Below are positions 14,287 through 20,256 of a stretch of DNA of 20,256 nucleotides, piece by piece. The stretch comes from Hyphomicrobium sp. (GTDB taxonomy: Bacteria; Pseudomonadota; Alphaproteobacteria; Rhizobiales; Hyphomicrobiaceae): positions 1 to 20,256 of the forward strand of contig JAUWCP010000017.1 in NCBI GenBank assembly GCA_030609245.1. The letters run 5' to 3'. Made by a program: the position numbers and the translations under genes. The notes below the pieces were generated by a model. That model was not told the DNA's origin, did not search any database, and was given only the letters and a program-made list of their open reading frames with translations. Each line of letters begins with the position of its first letter. Position 1 is the stretch's first letter.

Positions 14287-15306
14287 CTAGCCCGCGGCAA
14301 TGGCCTGCGCAAACTCCCCTGCATCAAATGGCTGAAGATCGTCCACACCCTCGCCGACACCAATAGCATGCACCGGCAAACCATGTTTGGCGGAAATTGC
14401 GACTAGAATTCCGCCCCGCGCTGTACCATCGAGCTTCGTCATTACGAGACCGGTGACGCCCGCGCGCTCACGAAAAACGTCAACTTGCGAGAGCGCGTTT
14501 TGGCCCGTAGTCGCATCGAGCACGAGGAGGACATCGTGCGGGGCTGACGGGTCGAGCTTGCGCAAAACACGATTCACTTTGGCCAGCTCTTCCATCAACC
14601 CTTCCTTATTCTGAAGCCGTCCAGCGGTATCGAGCAGCAGAACGTCAGCCCCTTCATCTCGGGCCTGCGCCAATGCGTCATAGACCAGCCCCGCCGCGTC
14701 AGAGCCAATGTCACGCGCAACCACGTTGGAGCCTGTGCGCTCACCCCAGATCTTCAGCTGATCAATGGCGGCTGCGCGGAACGTATCGCCAGCGGCAAGC
14801 ACCACATTCTTGCCCTCGCTGTGGAACTTCGCAGCAAGCTTGCCAATCGTCGTCGTCTTACCCGTTCCGTTGACACCGACGACGAGGATAACGTGCGGCT
14901 TATGGCTGTCGTCGATTTTCAAGGCCCGCGCAACGGGCTCCAGGACACGCTCAACCTCCGCCTTTAAGACAGCGCGCACGTCGTCGGCTTGAATGCCTTT
15001 CTCGTAGCGCCCCTTCCCCAAGGTCTCGATGATGCGCTCAGCCGTGTCGAGCCCTAGGTCCGCCTCGATCAACACATTCTCGAGATCCTCAAGCGTATCC
15101 TCGCTAAGCGTGCTTTTGGTGAACAGCCCGGTGATGCCGTCTGAAAGTCGTGTTGAGGTCTTGCCTAGACCCGCCTTCAGGCGACCCAACCAACCTTGAT
15201 TAGCGGGCGATTCAATTTCTTCCGTCACAGGATCACCATCGCTGGTAGACTTCGATCCCCAAATTCGGCCAAGCGTGCTTTGAATCTTCGGGCCGCTTTC
15301 ACTCAC
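14287..15306 (-). CDS. ftsY: Signal recognition particle receptor FtsY
   Basis: FtsY is the membrane-associated GTPase that receives ribosome-Ffh complexes and delivers nascent membrane proteins to the Sec translocon. The product has 339 residues with a short acidic-poor N-terminal region (1-35), an N domain (about 38-130) and a G domain. Motifs are GVNGTGKTTT (144-153), DTFRAAA (174-180), DTAGR (226-230), TKLDGTARGG (290-299) and the closing GVGEGVDDLQPF (316-327). The N-terminal A domain is much shorter than in Escherichia coli, which is normal in alphaproteobacteria. The GTG start overlaps the mtaB stop in a GTGA tetranucleotide, so the two genes are translationally coupled. Its partner ffh begins at 19279. 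Confidence 0.97.
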   Translation of the reverse strand: MSESGPKIQSTLGRIWGSKSTSDGDPVTEEIESPANQGWLGRLKAGLGKTSTRLSDGITGLFTKSTLSEDTLEDLENVLIEADLGLDTAERIIETLGKGRYEKGIQADDVRAVLKAEVERVLEPVARALKIDDSHKPHVILVVGVNGTGKTTTIGKLAAKFHSEGKNVVLAAGDTFRAAAIDQLKIWGERTGSNVVARDIGSDAAGLVYDALAQARDEGADVLLLDTAGRLQNKEGLMEELAKVNRVLRKLDPSAPHDVLLVLDATTGQNALSQVDVFRERAGVTGLVMTKLDGTARGGILVAISAKHGLPVHAIGVGEGVDDLQPFDAGEFAQAIAAG

Positions 15307-16559
15307 GCTAGCACCTCGCCGGAAAGGCGCCGCCCGTCGTGGCCTTTGACGCGCGCACGCACAATGTCACCAGGCTGGCCGGATGCAGACAAATGCATTT
15401 CCGCGAACTGCCGCGTGCGCCCAATTCCCTCTCGCTCCATCAAGACCTCGACCTCCGACCCGGCTTGCATCGTAAGGAACTGCGATAGAACGCTGGCGCC
15501 TTTATCTCTGAGTAGTGCGGCACGCTCTTTGACCACGGCGCGCGGTAGTTGCGGCATTCTCGCAGCTGGCGTGCCCTCGCGGGGCGAAAACGGGAAGACG
15601 TGTAAATACGTGAGCCCGCACGCGTCGACAACGCTCAGCGAATTGCCAAACATATCCTCGGTTTCGGTCGGGAACCCCGCAATGAGATCGGCGCCAAAGA
15701 CCATATCCGGCCGCAGCCGGCGCACTTGCTCGCAGAATGAGATTGCGTCGGCACGGCTGTGACGCCGCTTCATTCGCTTCAACACCATGTCGTCGCCCGC
15801 CTGCATGGATAGATGCAGATGCGGCATCAGGCGCTCCTCCTCGCCAATGGCATCCATCAGGTCCTTATCAGCTTCGACCTGATCGATAGAAGAGAGGCGC
15901 AGTCGCTCAAGCTCAGGCACAAGCTTCAAGACTTGACGCACGAGCACGCCGAGCGTCGTCGAGCCGGGAAGGTCCTCGCCGTATGCGGTTATGTCGACTC
16001 CGGTCAGAACAACCTCGCGGTAACCGCTTTCGACCAGGCGGCGGATCTGCGCAACCACCTCGCCGGCCGGTACTGATCGCGACGGCCCCCGCCCAAAGGG
16101 AATAATGCAAAACGTGCAACGGTGATCGCAACCGTTCTGGATCTGAACGTAGGCGCGCGTCCGGCATCCAAAGCCGTCGATCATGTGGCCCGCGGTCTCG
16201 CGCACGCTCATGATGTCGTTGACCTGTACGCGCTCGAATCCGCCGGTCGACAAACCGCGGTACGTCTCCGCCTTCACCTTTTCATCATTGCCGATGACGT
16301 GGTCCACCTCGGCCAGCGCCGAGAACCTCTCCGGCTCAACCTGAGCCGCGCAGCCCGTGACAATGATGCGTGCGTCAGGGTTCTCCCGGCGCAGTTTGCG
16401 GATGGTCTGCGTCGCTTGGCGCACGGCTTCTCCGGTCACCGCACACGTGTTGACGATGATCGCGTCCTTGAGACCCGCATCGCCGGCGTGCTTGCGCATA
16501 ACCTCCGACTCATACGCATTGAGCCGGCAGCCGAGTGTTATGATCAAAGGTTCAGCCAT
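15303..16559 (-). CDS. mtaB: tRNA t6A37 methylthiotransferase MtaB
   Basis: MtaB is a radical-SAM enzyme that adds a methylthio group to N6-threonylcarbamoyladenosine at position 37 of ANN-decoding tRNAs. The 418-residue product has the three-part family layout. The N-terminal MTTase domain has cluster cysteines Cys11, Cys39 and Cys70. The radical-SAM core has CDHRCTFC at 144-151 (Cys144, Cys148, Cys151), and a C-terminal TRAM domain covers about 358-418. Family words VNTCAVT, GCDHRC, PHLHLSMQAG and GADLIAGFPTE are intact. AGGA lies just upstream of the ATG. The gene follows dapF by 144 bp and overlaps ftsY by four bases. MiaB and RimO are the nearest relatives; the short N-terminus and neighbourhood favour MtaB. 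Confidence 0.95.
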   Translation of the reverse strand: MAEPLIITLGCRLNAYESEVMRKHAGDAGLKDAIIVNTCAVTGEAVRQATQTIRKLRRENPDARIIVTGCAAQVEPERFSALAEVDHVIGNDEKVKAETYRGLSTGGFERVQVNDIMSVRETAGHMIDGFGCRTRAYVQIQNGCDHRCTFCIIPFGRGPSRSVPAGEVVAQIRRLVESGYREVVLTGVDITAYGEDLPGSTTLGVLVRQVLKLVPELERLRLSSIDQVEADKDLMDAIGEEERLMPHLHLSMQAGDDMVLKRMKRRHSRADAISFCEQVRRLRPDMVFGADLIAGFPTETEDMFGNSLSVVDACGLTYLHVFPFSPREGTPAARMPQLPRAVVKERAALLRDKGASVLSQFLTMQAGSEVEVLMEREGIGRTRQFAEMHLSASGQPGDIVRARVKGHDGRRLSGEVLA

Positions 16560-16703
16560 CTTTCCTTACGAGAGAGTGGCCGTCAGGCCGGTTGCGTGAA
16601 CAAGTACGGAATTCGGGCCGCGGCTCTGAAGGATTGCGCATTCGCTATCCTGGGCCAGGCCGCCATGGTCTTCTCCGGTCATACTCGACAACTCTGTCAT
16701 TCG

Positions 16704-17570
16704 CTAGACTTGGGCACGCGACAGAGTATCCGCCGCCAGCACGCCTTTAAATTCGAGCTCAGCCGGCCCCGTCATCAAGACGCGGTTATCGCTGGTCCAC
16801 TCAATGGCGAGCGGGCCACCGGGCAGCTCGACGGTAACCTTACGATCCGTGAAGTTCTTACGCACGGCCGAGACGGCTGCTGCGCAGGCCGCCGTACCAC
16901 AGGCCTTGGTGAGCCCCGCGCCTCGCTCCCAGGTTCGCAGTTTGAGCCCTGAGCGCGAAGTGATTTGCGCCAGCGAGATGTTGGCGCGTTCAGGAAAGAG
17001 CGGGTGGTTTTCCAACAGTGGTCCGAAGCGGCCCAAGTCGTGCGCCTCTACGTCGTCCACCCAGAAGATTGCGTGCGGATTGCCCACGTTCACCACCGAG
17101 GGTGAATGCAGGAGCGGCTCATCAATGGGGCCAATCTGTAGTTCGATGCCGGTCGTATCATGGAAAGGTTCAGCAAGCGGGATCTCGTCCCACGCAAGCC
17201 GTGGCGCACCAATGTCGATCGTCACGCGGTCGGCGCTGGTCGCGTTCGCGCGCAACACGGCCTCTTGGGTTTCGATCGTGACATCGGCGCGTCCAGTCTC
17301 TTGTGACAGAAGCAGAGCAACACAGCGCGCCGCGTTCCCGCACGCGCCCACTTCCGATCCATCCGAATTGTAAATGCGCATGAACGTATCGGCTTTTTCC
17401 GATGGCTCGAGGACGATCACTTGATCGCAACCAATCCCTTGCAACCGATCGGCTATACGGCGGGCGATCTCCGTCGTGATCTTAATGGACTGCACGCGAG
17501 CGTCCAAGATCACGAAATCGTTGCCGAGTCCGTTCATTTTGCGGAAGGGTATGGTGGCGGCACCGCTCAT
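16704..17570 (-). CDS. dapF: Diaminopimelate epimerase
   Basis: DapF converts LL- to meso-diaminopimelate, the direct precursor of lysine and the peptidoglycan cross-link residue, without a cofactor. From ATG 17570 it has 288 residues. FRKMNGLGNDFVILD lies at 9-23. The first catalytic cysteine is Cys77 in GACGNAARC, and the second is Cys224 in KACGTAAC. NVGNPHAIFWVDD (161-173) and ERGAGLT (215-221) are also conserved. The frame stays open far upstream, but that sequence is antisense to the sugar dehydrogenase and lacks conservation. ATG 17579 is a second possible start. The ribosome site for 17570 is short-spaced, so the mRNA may be nearly leaderless. It heads the dapF-mtaB-ftsY-yciB run. Confidence 0.97.
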   Translation of the reverse strand: MSGAATIPFRKMNGLGNDFVILDARVQSIKITTEIARRIADRLQGIGCDQVIVLEPSEKADTFMRIYNSDGSEVGACGNAARCVALLLSQETGRADVTIETQEAVLRANATSADRVTIDIGAPRLAWDEIPLAEPFHDTTGIELQIGPIDEPLLHSPSVVNVGNPHAIFWVDDVEAHDLGRFGPLLENHPLFPERANISLAQITSRSGLKLRTWERGAGLTKACGTAACAAAVSAVRKNFTDRKVTVELPGGPLAIEWTSDNRVLMTGPAELEFKGVLAADTLSRAQV

Positions 17571-17575
17571 GTGCC

Positions 17576-17585
17576 CCATATATGG
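17576..17585. promoter_or_regulatory. AT-centred palindrome in the dapF / sugar dehydrogenase divergent region
   Basis: CCATATATGG is a perfect 10-bp palindrome, with TATATG readable on both strands. It lies in the only 57 bp separating the two divergent start codons. It could serve as a -10 box in one or both directions, or as an operator. No good -35 box was found at the right distance, so the call is tentative. Confidence 0.3.
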
Positions 17586-17627
17586 CTGCGGAGCATGAAA
17601 AGACAATTCGATAGAGGTTTGCCAATA

Positions 17628-18782
17628 ATGACGACGCAAGGCCGTTTCGTTCTTGGACCCATTCTTGCGCTTGCCTTTGCATTCACATCGGCTTGCGACG
17701 CCGCCGAAAACACCACTTCCGCTCCGCCCGCCAAGCCGACCAAAGTTAGCGTCGAGTCCGTTGCCATAGGGCTCGAGAATCCCTGGGGCATGCAATTCCT
17801 CCCAGATGGCCGAATTCTAGTCACAGAGCGACCGGGCCGCATGCGCATCGTCTCCAAGGACGGCAAACTTTCAGAGCCAATCGCCCGCGTGCCTGAGGTG
17901 ACAGCAATTGGCCAGGGTGGCTTGCTTGACGTGCTGCTCGCACCCGACTTCGACAAGACGGGCACAATCTACTTCTCCTATGGCGAACCGCGCGAGGGCG
18001 ACAAGAATGCAACCTCCGTAGCGCGCGCGAAGTTGGTGCTCGATGCCGACAGTGGCCACTTGGAAGACGTGAAGGTGATCTTCCGACAAGAGCCCGCCAT
18101 GAAGAGCAAATTTCACTTCGGCTCACGTCTCGTTTGGGCGCCCGATGGAACGCTCTTCATTACGACGGGCGACCGCAACCACCTGCGCGATGAAGCGCAG
18201 AACCCGGCCAACACTGTCGGCAAGGTGGTTCGTATTAACCCCGACGGCACCATTCCCGATGACAACCCCAAGCTTGATGGCTGGGCGCCAGAGGTTTGGT
18301 CCATCGGCCACCGCAACATCCAAGGCGCTGCCCTGCGCCCTGAATCCGGGGAGCTCTTTACGCTGGAGCACGGCCCACGCGGCGGCGACGAGTTGAACCA
18401 CGCTGAAAAGGGCAAGAACTATGGTTGGCCCATCATCACCTACGGCATCAACTACGACGGCAGCACCATCACCGACATTACGGAAAAGGAGGGGCTGGAG
18501 CAGCCCGTCTACTATTGGGTGCCCTCCATCGCGACGTCAGGCTTGACGTTCTATGACGGCGATCTCTTCCCTGAGTGGAAAGGCAATGTGTTTGTCGGCG
18601 GCTTGGGCGGCGCGCGTGTCGAGCGTCTGGTGCTCGACGGCGACAAGGTCGTCGCAGCCGAAGTCCTGCTGGCCGACCGCGGCGATCGCATTCGTGATGT
18701 ACGGCAGGGACCAGACGGCGCACTGTGGTTGCTGACGGACGATCAAAACGGCGAGGTGCTACGAGTGGTCCCCGCAAGATAA
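17628..18782 (+). CDS. PQQ-dependent sugar dehydrogenase (aldose sugar dehydrogenase, YliI-like), exported
   Basis: This is a probable periplasmic soluble quinoprotein of the six-bladed propeller type that oxidises aldose sugars. From ATG 17628 it has 384 residues. An export signal is visible at 1-23. It ends FTSAC, which satisfies a relaxed lipobox, so the protein may be a lipoprotein anchored at Cys23; otherwise signal peptidase I cleavage shortly after is possible. Family blocks follow: NPWGMQFLPDGR (51-62), GQGGLLDVLLAP (96-106), FGSRLVWAPDG (164-174), GHRNIQG (227-233), EHGPRGGDELN (247-257), YGWP (265-268) and SIATSGLTFY (300-309). GAGG lies ten bases before the ATG. An upstream in-frame ATG at 17595 lacks a spaced ribosome site. 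Cofactor and substrate are inferred from the family. It is divergent from dapF; no PQQ synthesis genes are present. Confidence 0.88.
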   Translation: MTTQGRFVLGPILALAFAFTSACDAAENTTSAPPAKPTKVSVESVAIGLENPWGMQFLPDGRILVTERPGRMRIVSKDGKLSEPIARVPEVTAIGQGGLLDVLLAPDFDKTGTIYFSYGEPREGDKNATSVARAKLVLDADSGHLEDVKVIFRQEPAMKSKFHFGSRLVWAPDGTLFITTGDRNHLRDEAQNPANTVGKVVRINPDGTIPDDNPKLDGWAPEVWSIGHRNIQGAALRPESGELFTLEHGPRGGDELNHAEKGKNYGWPIITYGINYDGSTITDITEKEGLEQPVYYWVPSIATSGLTFYDGDLFPEWKGNVFVGGLGGARVERLVLDGDKVVAAEVLLADRGDRIRDVRQGPDGALWLLTDDQNGEVLRVVPAR

Positions 18783-18946
18783 CGGCCGGTAGCGCGCCGT
18801 GGCATAATGCCCAATCCTCATAGTCGGCCCTGTTGCCCATGACGATCTCGAAAACCAGCCGTGACCTCCTCAAGCTCTCGCTGGTGAGGCCGTGACCTTT
18901 CCGTTGCCCTGGGTGCATCTGTCTGACCTGGCCGGAGCGGCAAACA

Positions 18947-19093
18947 TTGCGCCGCATCTCTAAGATTGTCGGCAAGTGGAAGCGCCAAGTGGGGCGAGAA
19001 GTCCGGCGCCATGCCCGCAACAAGGCCCGCAACAAGGCCCGCGACAAGGCCCAGGCGCGACTTGCTGCCTCTGCCGGGACCCTGCAAGGTTGA
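18947..19093 (+). CDS. Possible 48-residue basic small protein (TTG start)
   Basis: A TTG at 18947 with GGAG nine bases upstream opens a 48-codon frame ending TGA at 19091-19093. The product is strongly basic and would form a helix: RRISKIVGKWKRQVGREVRR, then HARNKARNKARDKAQARLAA. The four-residue K-A-R-N/D repeat is written by the 12-bp DNA repeat. Roughly 70 percent of third codon positions are G or C, similar to real genes here. No family was recognised. A TTG start and short length keep confidence low; overlapping frames on the other strand are longer but look less protein-like. Confidence 0.25.
   Translation: MRRISKIVGKWKRQVGREVRRHARNKARNKARDKAQARLAASAGTLQG
19013..19052 (+). repeat. 12-bp tandem repeat, about 3.3 copies
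   Basis: The unit CAAGGCCCGCAA occurs at 19021-19032, with CAAGGCCCGCGA at 19033-19044 and a partial CAAGGCCC at 19045-19052. A partial GCCCGCAA precedes it at 19013-19020. Because the period is a multiple of three, copy-number change would keep every reading frame. Confidence 0.85.
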
Positions 19094-19278
19094 CACCCTG
19101 GCCGCCCCCAAGGCATTGTCCGCGCCAATCAAGACGGCCCTGAAATCCAGAGCCGCCGCCCTGTCCTTGGGATGTCCCATGAGGCAGGGGGGTCAACATC
19201 CGCCGGCGAGTTTCGCCCGCGGGTGCGTTTTCGTTTTGCGCTGTCAGACGCAAGTTTGCCGGCGCTAAGGCAGGGTGA

Positions 19279-20256
19279 ATGTTTCAATCGCTGTCCGATC
19301 GCCTTTCTGGCGTCCTCGACAAGCTAACGCGGCGCGGTGCGCTCACCGATAGCGACGTCGCCGAGGCGATGCGCGAGGTACGCCGGGCGCTGCTGGAGGC
19401 CGACGTCGCCCTCAGCGTCGTCAAGGACTTTACCGAGAAAGTGAAGGCGCGGGCGATTGGCCAGGATGTCGTGCGCTCGGTCACCCCCGGGCAAATGGTC
19501 GTCAAGATCGTGCACGACGAGCTGGTCGCCATGCTGGGCTCGGACGCGCAGCCAATCGATCTCAATGCAAGCCCGCCGGTTGCGATCATGCTCGTCGGCT
19601 TGCAGGGCTCAGGCAAGACGACGACCACAGCGAAGATCGCCAAGCGGCTCTCCGACAAAGAAAAGAAGAAAGTGCTGATGGCCTCGCTCGACACGCGCCG
19701 GCCAGCGGCCCAAGAGCAGCTGCGTGTGCTTGGCGAGCAGACCGGCATCGAGACGCTTCCCATCGTCGAAGGGCAGACGCCGCAACAGATTGCCAAACGT
19801 GCGCTCGATGCTGGCCGGCTTGGCGGTTACGACGTCGTCATACTCGACACTGCGGGTCGCGGCCACATCGACGAAACGCTGATGGCGGAGATGACAGAAA
19901 TCCGCGACATCGCGCACCCACACGAAACGCTGCTCGTCGCAGATAGCCTCACCGGTCAAGACGCCGTCAACGTTGCCAAGTCGTTTGACGAACGCATTGG
20001 CATCTCCGGCATCGTGCTGACGCGCGCCGATGGTGATGCGCGTGGCGGTGCGGCACTGTCCATGCGCGCAGTTACCGGAAAGCCGATCAAGCTTTTGGGC
20101 GTGGGCGAAAAGTGGGACGCGCTGGAAGACTTCCACCCTGCGCGCGTCGCTTCGCGCATCCTCGGTATGGGCGACGTTGTCTCGCTGGTTGAGAAAGCCG
20201 CCGAAACGATCGACGTCGAAAAAGCCCAGAAGATCGCCCAGAAGATGAAGAAGGGC
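19279..20256 (+). CDS. ffh: Signal recognition particle protein Ffh (SRP54), 3' end beyond window
   Basis: Ffh binds signal sequences as they leave the ribosome and targets them to FtsY at the membrane. The window holds the first 326 codons and no stop. The N domain (1-95) begins MFQSLSDRLSGVLDKL and contains ALLEADVAL (37-45). The G domain has GLQGSGKTTTTAK (107-119), DTRRPAA (138-144), DTAGR (190-194) and GVGEKWDALEDFHP (274-287). The G4 motif reads TRADGDARGG (248-257); an Arg in place of the common Lys is typical of alphaproteobacteria. The methionine-rich M domain has just started (IDVEKAQKIAQKMKKG) and is cut by the window edge. The ATG at 19279 has AAGG eight bases upstream with GGGTGA adjacent. 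The gene points away from ftsY. Confidence 0.97.
   Translation, partial: MFQSLSDRLSGVLDKLTRRGALTDSDVAEAMREVRRALLEADVALSVVKDFTEKVKARAIGQDVVRSVTPGQMVVKIVHDELVAMLGSDAQPIDLNASPPVAIMLVGLQGSGKTTTTAKIAKRLSDKEKKKVLMASLDTRRPAAQEQLRVLGEQTGIETLPIVEGQTPQQIAKRALDAGRLGGYDVVILDTAGRGHIDETLMAEMTEIRDIAHPHETLLVADSLTGQDAVNVAKSFDERIGISGIVLTRADGDARGGAALSMRAVTGKPIKLLGVGEKWDALEDFHPARVASRILGMGDVVSLVEKAAETIDVEKAQKIAQKMKKG

Larger units (their letters stand above)
18783..19278. other. Gene-poor interval between the sugar dehydrogenase and ffh
   Basis: About 500 bases hold no confident gene. Several overlapping open frames exist on both strands, but none shows a recognisable domain. What can be seen is an 11-bp palindrome GGCATAATGCC (18801-18811) close to the dehydrogenase stop, a 12-bp tandem repeat (19013-19052), a possible small ORF (18947-19093), and a weak TTGCG/CGCAA inverted repeat (19236-19253) ahead of ffh. 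No SRP RNA gene was recognised. The last stretch presumably contains the ffh promoter, but no clear box pair was found. Confidence 0.5.

Noticed and set aside
16122..16952. 276-codon plus-strand frame across the mtaB and dapF region
   Set aside because: It is antisense to mtaB and dapF, both with complete catalytic residues, and shows no domain of its own.
18915..18945. CCAGGTCAG on the minus strand as part of an SRP RNA gene near ffh
   Set aside because: The conserved GGAAGGAAGCAGCC-type core of the SRP RNA is missing and no long terminal stem can be drawn.

Overview
The window looks like chromosomal housekeeping DNA from an alphaproteobacterium, most likely of the order Hyphomicrobiales (Rhizobiales). 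The evidence is high GC content, the minus-strand order dapF-mtaB-ftsY-yciB, the short alphaproteobacterial form of phosphoglycerate mutase, a phasin_2-type phasin that implies polyhydroxyalkanoate storage, and the wording of the Ffh and FtsY GTPase motifs. The genus is not determined. I see no insertion sequence, prophage, CRISPR array, tRNA or rRNA.

Layout. 1-1003: trxB on the minus strand, with a recognisable promoter whose spacer is filled by a perfect palindrome. 1302-5988, plus strand: a KgtP-like 2-oxoglutarate permease, typA/bipA and a stand-alone Pif1/RecD-like helicase. 6066-6781: a phasin gene with a clear promoter, a large palindromic putative operator and a strong intrinsic terminator. 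6834-7373: a GNAT acetyltransferase. 7536-9635: a tight dapB-gpmA-DUF4337 cluster, followed by leuB (9719-10834) and asd (10983-12014), with a structured RNA element between leuB and asd. 12031-12585: a MarR regulator on the minus strand, convergent with asd.

12695-17570, minus strand: dapF, mtaB, ftsY and two tandem, diverged YciB/IspZ septation-type membrane proteins. The run closes with an intrinsic terminator just upstream of marR. Divergent from dapF and only 57 bp away is a secreted PQQ-type aldose sugar dehydrogenase (17628-18782). About 500 bp without a confident gene follows. It holds a 12-bp tandem repeat and one possible small basic ORF. ffh (SRP54) then begins at 19279 and runs off the window end.

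Functional links. asd, dapB and dapF are three steps of the diaminopimelate/lysine pathway and leuB belongs to leucine synthesis, so amino-acid and peptidoglycan-precursor synthesis dominates. ftsY and ffh are the two GTPases of co-translational membrane targeting. No wholly new system is evident. The points most worth a second look are regulatory (phasin palindrome, trxB promoter palindrome, leuB-asd structure), the tandem YciB paralogues, the DUF4337 membrane protein in the dapB cluster, and the repeat-bearing small ORF before ffh.
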